Shown: one piece after another, positions 1-5,473 of the stretch
Layout: each line of letters starts with the position of its first letter
How positions within the stretch are numbered: position 1 is the first letter of the stretch
NCBI GenBank assembly: GCA_038230595.1
Contig: JBBRMY010000159.1
Coordinates: 1 to 5,594 of the forward strand
Direction of reading: 5' to 3'
DNA from: JBBRMY01 sp038230595
GTDB lineage: Bacteria > Bacteroidota > Ignavibacteria > Tepidaquicellales > Tepidaquicellaceae
Length of the DNA: 5,594 nt
Program-made: the position numbers and the translations under genes
Notes under the pieces: model-generated
Databases searched by the model: none
The model's input: only the letters and a program-made list of their open reading frames with translations
Told to the model about the DNA's origin: nothing

Positions 1-1
1 A

Positions 2-1696
2 TGGTCTATTCCGGATTTCCCTGCATCATTGAGAGCTTACGGAAAAGATGAAAATTCATACTATACAAGAATGTCCCAGAATATGATGTATGAAAGGCTT
101 TTAAATCAGGATCCTGTAACAGAAGATTTCACTCCATGGCTTGCAACACACTGGAAGATCTCCGATGACAAAATGACATATTCATTCAGACTAAACCCGA
201 ATGCAAGATGGGCTGATGGAAAGCCGGTTATTGCAGATGATTATCTTGCAACATGGAAGCTTATGATCGATCCTACAATTTTATCAGGCGGAAATCAATT
301 TTATACAGATAATTTTGAAATGCCAAAAGCTGAATCGAAATATATAATTTCTGTAAAAGCAAAAAAGCTGGGCTGGCTTTATTTTGATGCAGCTGCAGGC
401 GTTAAAGTACTTCCTGCGCATTACTTAACCGGTTTATCAGGTAAAGATTATCTGGAAAAATATAATTATGATTGCATTCCCGGAAGTGGTCCTTATTACA
501 TTCAGAAAGATGATGTAGAAAAAGGAAGAAGCATTACAATGAGAAGACGCTCTGATTACTGGGGTGAGAACGAAAGATGGGCAAAAGGCTTAAATAATTT
601 TGATGTATTTAAAACTATTGTTGTTCAGGATGAAACTCTTGAATTTGAAAAATTCAAAAAAGGCGAGACCGATGTTTATTCAGTCAACAGAGCTTCATGG
701 TGGGCGGAAAAAACCGATTTTGATGATGTGAAAAATGGCTTAGTTGTAAAGAAAAAAATATATAATTCAAAGCCGGGCGGTACTTCCGGTATTGCTTTGA
801 ACATGAGAAAAGCTCCGTTCGATGACCAAAGAGTTAGAGAAGCTTTCGCTAAGCTTTATGACAGAAAGAAATTCAATGAAAAATTATTTTATAGTTCATA
901 TACACCGTTAAAATCATTCTTCAGCTCAACACCATATGCAAATCCGAATAATAAGCTCGTAGATTATGATCTTGACGGAGCAATAAAGCTACTTGAGGAT
1001 GCCGGATATACTCAGAAAAATTCCGACGGTTACAGAATGAAGGATGGCAAAGTTCTTGAACTTGAACTTCCTTTCCCTCAACAAGCTCAGGAAAAATATC
1101 TGACCGTTTATCAGGAAGACCTGAAAAAAGCCGGAATAAAGTTAAATCTTAAGCTGGTTGACGGTACAACAAATTTCCAGATCGGAAATCAGAGAAACTT
1201 TCAGATGATCATGTTTGCATGGGGCGGACAAAATCCTCCATCACTTGAGTTCAGCGTTACTTCAAATACCGCTGATGATGCGAACAGCACTAACTGGTCA
1301 GGATATAAAAGCGCAAGAATAGATGAGATCGCTAAGCAATACAATATTACTTTCGAAAGAAAAGACAGATACAAGCAGGTTCAGGAAATTGATAGTATTT
1401 TATTTAATATGCATCCTGAAGTTTTCGGATGGTATGCTGACTATCAGAGACTGCTGTGGCATAACAAATTCGGAATGCCAAAGTGGATCCTTTCAAGAGG
1501 TGATGATTTCTATGGCGGTACTGATACTTCCATCTTCCAGATGTGGTGGGCAGATACAGAAAAAATGGCTTCATACGATGAAGGAAAAAAATCTGCAGGC
1601 GGCAAGAAAATTGACAATGGACCTGTCGAAGAAAAATACTGGGTTGATGTTGCTGACAGATTAAATAAAGGAGAAGCAGTAAAGCTAAATCCTTGA
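2..1696 (+). CDS. Family 5 extracellular solute-binding protein of peptide ABC importer, YejA-like (5' end missing)
   Basis: The frame is open from the window edge (codon phase at base 2), so 564 residues are visible and the true start with its signal peptide or lipobox lies outside. The predicted role is the periplasmic or surface receptor of an ABC importer for oligopeptides or similar ligands, handing substrate to membrane permeases not seen here. Family signs, numbered from the first visible residue: an N-terminal block ending in MMYERLLNQDP and LATHWKISDD (about 28-56), then RWADGKPVIADD (69-80) matching the SBP_bac_5 signature, GSGPYYI (161-167), GRSITMRRRSDYWG (175-188), NNFD (198-201), and DDQRVREAFAKLYDRKKFNEKLF (about 275-297). 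The GRSIT...DYWG plus NNFD arrangement and the RVREA...LFY block resemble E. coli YejA more than OppA or DppA. YejA is about 600 residues, so only a few dozen are probably missing. The C-terminal tail is Lys/Gly-rich. A strong terminator follows, so this is probably the last gene of its operon. The family is certain; the ligand is inferred. Confidence 0.9.
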   Translation, partial: WSIPDFPASLRAYGKDENSYYTRMSQNMMYERLLNQDPVTEDFTPWLATHWKISDDKMTYSFRLNPNARWADGKPVIADDYLATWKLMIDPTILSGGNQFYTDNFEMPKAESKYIISVKAKKLGWLYFDAAAGVKVLPAHYLTGLSGKDYLEKYNYDCIPGSGPYYIQKDDVEKGRSITMRRRSDYWGENERWAKGLNNFDVFKTIVVQDETLEFEKFKKGETDVYSVNRASWWAEKTDFDDVKNGLVVKKKIYNSKPGGTSGIALNMRKAPFDDQRVREAFAKLYDRKKFNEKLFYSSYTPLKSFFSSTPYANPNNKLVDYDLDGAIKLLEDAGYTQKNSDGYRMKDGKVLELELPFPQQAQEKYLTVYQEDLKKAGIKLNLKLVDGTTNFQIGNQRNFQMIMFAWGGQNPPSLEFSVTSNTADDANSTNWSGYKSARIDEIAKQYNITFERKDRYKQVQEIDSILFNMHPEVFGWYADYQRLLWHNKFGMPKWILSRGDDFYGGTDTSIFQMWWADTEKMASYDEGKKSAGGKKIDNGPVEEKYWVDVADRLNKGEAVKLNP

Positions 1697-1723
1697 TGAT
1701 TAAAATTATTTATCTATAAAATT

Positions 1724-1756
1724 AAGGGCAATCCGCCAAGGCGAATTGCCCTTTTT
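1724..1756 (+). terminator. Rho-independent terminator after the binding-protein gene
   Basis: AAGGGCAAT (1724-1732) pairs with ATTGCCCTT (1745-1753). After one C/A mismatch, CGCC (1734-1737) pairs with GGCG (1740-1743) across an AA loop. The 3' arm runs into TTTTT (1752-1756). It begins 27 bases after the stop codon at 1694-1696. The stem is long and G+C-rich in an A+T-rich setting, a classic intrinsic terminator. Confidence 0.88.
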
Positions 1757-1790
1757 GTATCGTACATAAAATTTTGTATCATATATAAAA
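1753..1790. repeat. 19-bp tandem direct repeat, two copies
   Basis: TTTTGTATCGTACATAAAA (1753-1771) is followed directly by TTTTGTATCATATATAAAA (1772-1790), with 17 of 19 positions identical. The first copy starts in the T-run of the terminator. It may be a local slippage duplication or part of the edge of the larger repeat cluster. Confidence 0.7.
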
Positions 1791-1795
1791 TGTAG

Positions 1796-1820
1796 AGACG
1801 CTTATTCGCGTCTGCTTTTT
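1796..1820 (+). repeat. Small hairpin with T-run: degenerate dispersed repeat or second terminator
   Basis: AGACGC (1796-1801) and GCGTCT (1808-1813) form a 6-bp stem with a 6-base loop, followed by GC and TTTTT (1816-1820). The sequence GTAGAGACGC...GCGTCT resembles one arm plus a partial second arm of the GTAGAGACGC/GCGTCTCTAC palindromes that I recall as frequent intergenic repeats in several phyla. The T-run would also let it act as a back-up terminator for the upstream gene. I cannot separate these readings from one copy. Confidence 0.5.
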
Positions 1821-1844
1821 GAAAGTCGCTTCCAGTTTGAAAGC

Positions 1845-1892
1845 TTGTCCGGCGCATCCGAGTCGAAGGTCCTGTTCCGATAAACCGGACAA
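1845..1892. repeat. Inverted repeat TTGTCCGG / CCGGACAA
   Basis: TTGTCCGG (1845-1852) and CCGGACAA (1885-1892) are perfect 8-bp complements around a 32-base loop. The 3' part contains GTTCCGATAAACCGGAC (1874-1890), a near copy of the palindrome core at 2111-2128. The left copy therefore seems to be a decayed member of the same repeat type. Nothing in the loop looks like a tRNA or other known RNA. Confidence 0.55.
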
Positions 1893-1917
1893 CATAACCG
1901 ATTGCGGGACATAGAGA

Positions 1918-2068
1918 AAACCTTATTTTGCTTTTTGTTTAACCTTAATAGAAAAAATTTTCTTGAATACTAACCTTATTACCTTATTGTTACAGGTAAA
2001 TAAGGTAATAAGGTTTGAATTAATTTGTTTCTTTTCTATCAAGGTTGATAAAAAACAGAATAAGGTTT
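1918..2068. repeat. 151-bp imperfect long palindrome (inverted repeat)
   Basis: Three collinear blocks pair. AAACCTTATT (1918-1927) pairs with AATAAGGTTT (2059-2068), 10 of 10. AACCTTAATAGAAAA (1941-1955) pairs with TTTTCTATCAAGGTT (2032-2046), 14 of 15. AACCTTATTACCTTATT (1972-1988) pairs with AATAAGGTAATAAGGTT (1999-2015), 17 of 17. Weaker similarity lies between the blocks. The apical loop is only 10 bases (1989-1998), so each arm is about 70 bases. Within each arm the unit ACCTTATT or a close variant recurs, so the structure is also an array of short motifs. It could extrude as a cruciform or be transcribed as a long RNA hairpin. Candidates are a MITE-like element or a cluster of protein-binding sites; function unknown. 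Confidence 0.8.
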
Positions 2069-2098
2069 CACCACAGGTTGAATGTACCTTTTTGGTTG

Positions 2099-2143
2099 GC
2101 CGTTGGTGGCGTTCCGATAAATCGGAACTAAAACACCAACGGC
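2099..2143. repeat. Nested double-stem palindrome (REP-like)
   Basis: The outer stem GCCGTTGGTG (2099-2108) pairs perfectly with CACCAACGGC (2134-2143). Inside it GTTCCGAT (2111-2118) pairs perfectly with ATCGGAAC (2121-2128) around AA. The spacers are 2 bases on the left and 5 on the right. The inner core resembles the CCGAT/ATCGG-type palindromes that recur between genes in Bacteroidota-like genomes, and a decayed copy sits at 1874-1890. No T-run follows, so it is not a standard terminator for the + strand. Small palindromes of this kind are often moved by a separately encoded REP-associated tyrosine transposase (RAYT); none is visible here. Confidence 0.75.
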
Positions 2144-2150
2144 GGAGAAA

Positions 2151-2178
2151 TTGATATAACGAATTGCCCCGATATTAT
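2151..2178 (+). promoter_or_regulatory. Possible promoter for the GNAT-arsB operon
   Basis: TTGATA (2151-2156) and TATTAT (2173-2178) resemble -35 and -10 boxes with a 16-base spacer. Transcription would begin near 2185, only a few bases before the ATG at 2190, giving an almost leaderless mRNA. That agrees with the lack of a Shine-Dalgarno sequence there. In such A+T-rich DNA a match like this arises easily by chance. The -35-like box lies on the palindromic-element side of the direct repeat. Confidence 0.25.
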
Positions 2179-2189
2179 TATATAAACAA

Positions 2190-2681
2190 ATGAAAATAAA
2201 CTTATCTGATATTTCAATCAGAAATGAATTTAGTCCTGGAGATATCAGCTATATCACAAATCTTCATAGTAGAATTTATTTTGAAGAATATAGCTATGGC
2301 ATAGGCTTTGAGATCCGCTGCGCAGAAGGTATGATAGAATATCAGAAGATACACGACCCTGAAAGAAGCCGGGTATGGATCAGTGAGCATGAAAATAAGA
2401 TAATTGGTTTTCTTATGCTGCTTGACAGAGGAGAAGCAGCGCAGCTAAGATTTTTTCTTATACATCCTGAATACAGAGGCCTTGGGCTGGGAAAAAAGCT
2501 TATGGATCTTTACTTTGAATTCTACATTAAATGTAATTATAAATCTTCTTATTTATGGACTACGAACGATCTTCCAATAGCTGCTTCAATATATAAAAGA
2601 TACGGATTTAAGCTTACAAAAGAAAAAGAATCAAATGATTTTGATAAATATTTAAAAGAGCAAAGATACGATCTTGAATAA
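2190..2681 (+). CDS. GNAT-family N-acetyltransferase
   Basis: This 163-residue cytoplasmic protein is a single GNAT fold expected to move an acetyl group from acetyl-CoA to an amine. The acetyl-CoA-binding motif A is clear: AQLRFFLIHPEYRGLGLGKKLM (about 84-105), with the R-G-L-G-L-G loop at 96-101. The later motif AASIYKRYGF (131-140) supplies the usual conserved Tyr/Phe region. The layout, with an early YSYGIGFE, then YLWTTNDLPIAASIYKRYGF and a terminal FDKYLKEQRYDLE, resembles the GNAT half of MarR-GNAT fusion proteins, but no MarR-like part is present. The substrate is unknown. ATG at 2190 is the only sensible start: the in-frame stop is at 2157 and no other start codon lies between; no Shine-Dalgarno is seen. 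The last 8 bases overlap the arsB-like gene, so the two are probably cotranscribed and translationally coupled. It does not look like the arsinothricin acetyltransferase ArsN from the motifs I can judge, but that is not excluded. Confidence 0.9.
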   Translation: MKINLSDISIRNEFSPGDISYITNLHSRIYFEEYSYGIGFEIRCAEGMIEYQKIHDPERSRVWISEHENKIIGFLMLLDRGEAAQLRFFLIHPEYRGLGLGKKLMDLYFEFYIKCNYKSSYLWTTNDLPIAASIYKRYGFKLTKEKESNDFDKYLKEQRYDLE

Positions 2682-3969
2682 TTTATATTTAGGTGCTTCC
2701 CTATTAATTTCCGTCATTTCTCTCATCATAATCCGTCCAAAAGGATTAAACGTTGCGTGGCCTGCGGGGGTCGGTGCGCTGATCGCTATTCTTTCAGGCT
2801 TGATACCTTTTTCAATTCTTGAAATTATTTTTCATAATACATGGAACGCCTGCATTACACTTATTGCATTATTTATCCTTTGCGACACTCTCGACAGCAA
2901 TAAATTTTTTGACTGGGCAGCCTATAAAATTGCCCTGATGGCTAACGGTTCAGGAAGAAAGCTATATATTTATATTCTGATCCTGACTTCATTAGTGACA
3001 GCATTGCTTGCTAATGACGGAGTTATACTTATACTCACTCCCATCATTGCTGTTATATTAAATGCCATTTACCCGGGAAAACTAAGGATACATCTGCCTT
3101 TTATATTCGCTGTAGGATTTTTTGCAGATTCAATGAGCATTGCACTCTTGCCGGGAAATCTTACAAATTTAATTATTGCTGATGCAAATCATCTGGTATT
3201 TAGCAGCTTTATGCTTTACATGCTTGTCCCGACTATTACAGCTTTTATTGCAGGAGTTTTATGCTTCGGTTTACGTTTCAGAAAAGAATTAAATACAAAG
3301 TTTATACCACCTACACATGTTGATCCAAGATCGCTTATCAGAGATAATTTTACTTTCAAAGCAGGATGGGTTGCTCTGATAGTTATGGTAGCAGGATATG
3401 TTATAGGGGGTCAATTCAATCTGCCTGTTGCAGTAGTAATTTTTCCTGTTGCAGTGGCAATGCTTATAATTGTTCATGTCAGAAAGCTGGTGACAGCAAA
3501 TAAAATTATAACCGATGCGCCATGGAGCATTTTAATATTTGCTATCGGAATGTTCATAGTAATTACATCTGCTTTTAATGCCGGAGTTCTGAACATGATC
3601 ACAGATCCGCTTAAGAGCTTAATGGTTTCTCAAAGTTCATCTGATATATTTATAGCAGGAAGTATTATTTCAATTCTATCCGCTGTATTTAATAACCTTC
3701 CCGGAGCATTAATAGGAGTATTAACTTTACAGGGAATTGAACATATCAGCCGGTTTGCAATTTACACGATAATACTTGCAGTAAATATCGGACCCAAGCT
3801 TACTCCTTTTGGTTCACTTTCAACTTTGATCTGGCTCGGTATCCTAAAAAAGCATAATATTAACATTTCATGGTGGCTTTATATAAAAGAAAACTGGTGG
3901 GTAACGGTTATAGTTTTTATTGCTGCATTTGGAGGGCTTATGATCTCACGAATGATTTTTGGAACATGA
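2674..3969 (+). CDS. arsB: ArsB-family arsenite efflux permease
   Basis: This 431-residue inner-membrane protein has about 11-12 hydrophobic segments, and E. coli ArsB has 429 residues. Matches to ArsB run end to end: RPKGLNVAW near the start (21-29), FFDWAA (78-83), LLANDGVILILTPI (111-124), the LPGNLTNLI segment (159-167), FKAGWV (228-233), DAPWSILIFAIGMF (281-294), FNNLPG (339-344) and the signature NIGPKLTPFGSLSTLIWL (371-388), followed by NINISWW (395-401). ArsB exports As(III) and Sb(III), alone by proton exchange or energised by the ArsA ATPase. TTG at 2674 is chosen because the first in-frame ATG is at residue 89, which would remove the first membrane spans. Only a weak AAGAG lies upstream, so translation probably depends on the 8-bp overlap with the acetyltransferase gene. 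No arsR, arsC, arsA or arsM lies in the window. Family membership is firm; arsenite as the substrate is inferred from homology. Confidence 0.88.
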   Translation: MNNLYLGASLLISVISLIIIRPKGLNVAWPAGVGALIAILSGLIPFSILEIIFHNTWNACITLIALFILCDTLDSNKFFDWAAYKIALMANGSGRKLYIYILILTSLVTALLANDGVILILTPIIAVILNAIYPGKLRIHLPFIFAVGFFADSMSIALLPGNLTNLIIADANHLVFSSFMLYMLVPTITAFIAGVLCFGLRFRKELNTKFIPPTHVDPRSLIRDNFTFKAGWVALIVMVAGYVIGGQFNLPVAVVIFPVAVAMLIIVHVRKLVTANKIITDAPWSILIFAIGMFIVITSAFNAGVLNMITDPLKSLMVSQSSSDIFIAGSIISILSAVFNNLPGALIGVLTLQGIEHISRFAIYTIILAVNIGPKLTPFGSLSTLIWLGILKKHNINISWWLYIKENWWVTVIVFIAAFGGLMISRMIFGT

Positions 3970-4001
3970 TTTTTACCTATAAAGAAACACTTTAAAGAAT
4001 G

Positions 4002-4021
4002 ATATTCTCCAAATAGAATAT
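4002..4021. repeat. Short A+T-rich inverted repeat between arsB and the propeller gene
   Basis: ATATTCT (4002-4008) and AGAATAT (4015-4021) are perfect 7-bp complements with a 6-base loop. No T-run follows, and the stem is weak, so it is a poor terminator. It could be an operator for the gene at 4057, 36 bases downstream. It is the only structure I see in this 87-base gap. Confidence 0.35.
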
Positions 4022-4056
4022 ACTCATAAAGAAGTAAAAATATATGATTTAATGAA

Positions 4057-5331
4057 ATGAAAAAAACTTTTTATATAGTTTCCATATTGATCTTATTTGC
4101 AAGAATATCTGATTCACAGGGAGCTATTTTTAAAATTTGGAATACTACTAACTCAACAATACCTACAAATTCCTTATGGTCTTTATTTATAGATAATGAT
4201 GGAATTGTATGGGTTGGCTCTTCTAACATAGGTTTAATTAAATTTGATGGAAATAATTTTACAAATTATAATACTACAAATTCACCTGTGAAGGCTAATT
4301 GGGTTACTTCAATTGCAAGTGATAAGTTTCATAATCTCTGGATTTCTACGATTAAATCCGGCGGTGGGCAGGGAGCTTTAATGAAGTTTGACAGATTTTC
4401 AAACTGGTCTTTCTTTGATACTTCAAATTCAGGTATCTCCAACGGAAATCAATGGTGTGTTGCAGTAGATACAAATAATATTATCTGGTGTTCCTTAAAT
4501 AACGTGAGCAAATTTAACGGAACATCATGGATTGTTTATGATTCAACTAACTCTCCCATTAAATTTTCAGGTGGAAGGGAGATATTTGTTGACAGTCATA
4601 ATAATAAATGGTTTGGAAAGGATAGATACGGATTATATAAGCTGGCAAACGACTCACAATGGACTTTTTATAACAGGCTTAACTCAGGTCTTGGAGGATC
4701 TGAAGTAAATAAGATCAGAGAAGATAATTTCGGGAATTTATGGATAACGATGTCGTATTATGGCATAACAAAATTCGATCCTAGTAATAATCTATGGCAG
4801 AACTGGACTCCGCAAAATTCAGGTTTAAATTATGCGTTTCCATGGGGAATATGGATTGACAGAAATGTAAAATGGATAGGTTTTAATGGAGGTGACACCC
4901 TTTGCTCTTTCAATGATACAAGTTTTGTTTATCATAATCCATTTGGAAGTATATATGATATAAAAGAAGATGTACTTGGTAATTTATGGCTGGCGACAAC
5001 GGAAGGATTGGTGGAATTCAATAAAAATGGAATTGTGGCAAGTATAAATGATCAATCAGGTTTAATAAAAGATTTTGAACTTTTTCAAAACTATCCAAAC
5101 CCATTTAATCCAACAACGAAGATAAAATACGAATTGGCAAATTCGAGCAATGTTTCACTGATAATTTTTGATTTACAGGGTAAAGAAATTGAAACTCTTC
5201 TAAACAAAAGAGAAAACGCAGGTAGTCATTCTGTTGAATTTAATGCTCTTAATCTTCCTTCAGGTATTTATTTTTATACATTAAAAACTGAAAAGTTTTC
5301 AGAAACTAAGAAAATGATATTACTGAAATAG
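4057..5331 (+). CDS. Secreted seven-repeat beta-propeller protein with T9SS C-terminal sorting domain
   Basis: The 424-residue product starts with a Sec signal peptide: Lys-Lys, a hydrophobic stretch at about 5-15, and likely cleavage near SDS/QG (20-21). Residues 24-327 form a propeller of the two-component-regulator (ligand-sensing) type. Seven units of about 40-49 residues have central Trp at 52, 95, 144, 185, 229, 273 and 311 in a D..G/N.(I/L)W(V/I) pattern, then GL.KF, then an aromatic strand ending in NS (33, 76, 125, 166, 210, 255). Residues 338-424 are a type A T9SS sorting domain: ELFQNYPNPFNPTTKIKYEL, a GKEIETL turn, LPSGIYFYTLKT and a lysine-rich end. The protein should cross the outer membrane by T9SS and be anchored or released at the surface. 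No catalytic domain is present, so it is probably a binding or structural protein. ATG 4057 is supported by the signal peptide; the ATG at 4052 hits a stop after one codon. No Shine-Dalgarno is near. Confidence 0.92.
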   Translation: MKKTFYIVSILILFARISDSQGAIFKIWNTTNSTIPTNSLWSLFIDNDGIVWVGSSNIGLIKFDGNNFTNYNTTNSPVKANWVTSIASDKFHNLWISTIKSGGGQGALMKFDRFSNWSFFDTSNSGISNGNQWCVAVDTNNIIWCSLNNVSKFNGTSWIVYDSTNSPIKFSGGREIFVDSHNNKWFGKDRYGLYKLANDSQWTFYNRLNSGLGGSEVNKIREDNFGNLWITMSYYGITKFDPSNNLWQNWTPQNSGLNYAFPWGIWIDRNVKWIGFNGGDTLCSFNDTSFVYHNPFGSIYDIKEDVLGNLWLATTEGLVEFNKNGIVASINDQSGLIKDFELFQNYPNPFNPTTKIKYELANSSNVSLIIFDLQGKEIETLLNKRENAGSHSVEFNALNLPSGIYFYTLKTEKFSETKKMILLK

Positions 5332-5344
5332 CGACATTTGTCGC
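5331..5344. repeat. Perfect short palindrome at the propeller gene's stop codon
   Basis: GCGACA (5331-5336) and TGTCGC (5339-5344) are perfect complements around TT, beginning on the last base of the TAG stop. No T-run follows, so it is not a canonical intrinsic terminator. It may be a weak transcript end, or an operator for the short reading frame starting 46 bases downstream. Confidence 0.5.
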
Positions 5345-5380
5345 CTCAAAAGTTTAGTAAAAATAGCTAAATTAAAAAAA

Positions 5381-5387
5381 GAGGTGA
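5381..5387 (+). promoter_or_regulatory. Strong Shine-Dalgarno sequence for the short reading frame
   Basis: GAGGTGA is a 7-base perfect match to the complement of the 16S rRNA 3' tail (GGAGGTGATC). Five bases separate GAGG (ending 5384) from the ATG at 5390. The GNAT and propeller genes in this window have no such site, which makes this start stand out. Confidence 0.6.
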
Positions 5388-5389
5388 CA

Positions 5390-5473
5390 ATGAGAATAAA
5401 ATCAGATACAAAGAAATTAGCAAGATGCGCTTCCCCCACTTTGAATTACACTCCGAATAACGTAATTTTGTAA
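5390..5473 (+). pseudogene. 27-codon reading frame, possibly the 5' remnant of a gene cut by the IS3-family element
   Basis: ATG at 5390, placed correctly after GAGGTGA, opens a frame of 27 codons ending at TAA 5471-5473. I do not recognise the peptide, which begins MRIKSDTKKLARCASPT. If the insertion sequence begins at 5442, the first 17 codons are host DNA, the frame is broken in codon 18, and the remaining codons come from the IS. That would make it the start of a disrupted gene whose remainder lies beyond the IS outside the window. The other possibility is a short leader peptide belonging to the IS itself. The start signal is good; the identity is unknown. Confidence 0.4.

Larger units (their letters stand above)
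1742..2169. mobile_element. Possible non-autonomous palindromic (MITE/REP-like) element or cluster filling the intergenic region
   Basis: The 493 bases between the genes (1697-2189) hold no credible coding sequence but many inverted repeats, listed separately here. The block is bracketed by an exact 10-bp direct repeat, CGAATTGCCC, at 1742-1751 (inside the terminator's 3' arm) and at 2160-2169. This could be a target-site duplication left by insertion of about 408 bp. Against a simple insertion, I find no clear terminal inverted repeats just inside the direct repeats, no transposase, and an exact 10-mer match somewhere in a region this size has a chance probability of roughly one in ten. The alternative is a pile-up of several unrelated palindromic repeats. 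That the region is repeat-rich is plain from the sequence; that it is one mobile unit is inference. Confidence 0.35.

Noticed and set aside
29..31. TTG at base 29 as the start of the binding-protein gene
   Set aside because: The frame continues to the window edge with family-like sequence (WSIPDFPAS), and a start here would leave no signal peptide. The gene is simply truncated.
1..51. ATG at the first base of the window
   Set aside because: It opens a different frame that stops at 49-51. The binding-protein frame starts at base 2 and is open to the edge.
1323..1664. 113-codon open frame inside the binding-protein gene
   Set aside because: It is an out-of-frame shadow of a gene with clear family motifs and has no recognisable domain.
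1845..1892. Possible tRNA remnant (GTCGAAGGTCC looks like a T-arm)
   Set aside because: No acceptor, D or anticodon stem can be built around it. The inverted repeat TTGTCCGG/CCGGACAA explains the pairing better.
1918..2068. CRISPR array, because ACCTTATT motifs recur
   Set aside because: The units are short, irregularly spaced and change orientation at the centre, and there are no uniform spacers. It is a palindrome, not an array.
1963..2154. 63-codon open frame in the intergenic region
   Set aside because: It is a read-through of the two palindromes, including the ACCTTATT arms and the nested hairpin. No start signal or protein-like pattern is seen.
3289..3477. 62-codon open frame on the minus strand
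   Set aside because: It lies inside the arsB-like gene as an antisense shadow and reads as low-complexity Asn/Tyr/Cys peptide.
5331..5344. Rho-independent terminator after the propeller gene
   Set aside because: The stem is perfect but only 5-6 bp with a minimal loop, and it is followed by CTCAAAAG rather than a T-run.
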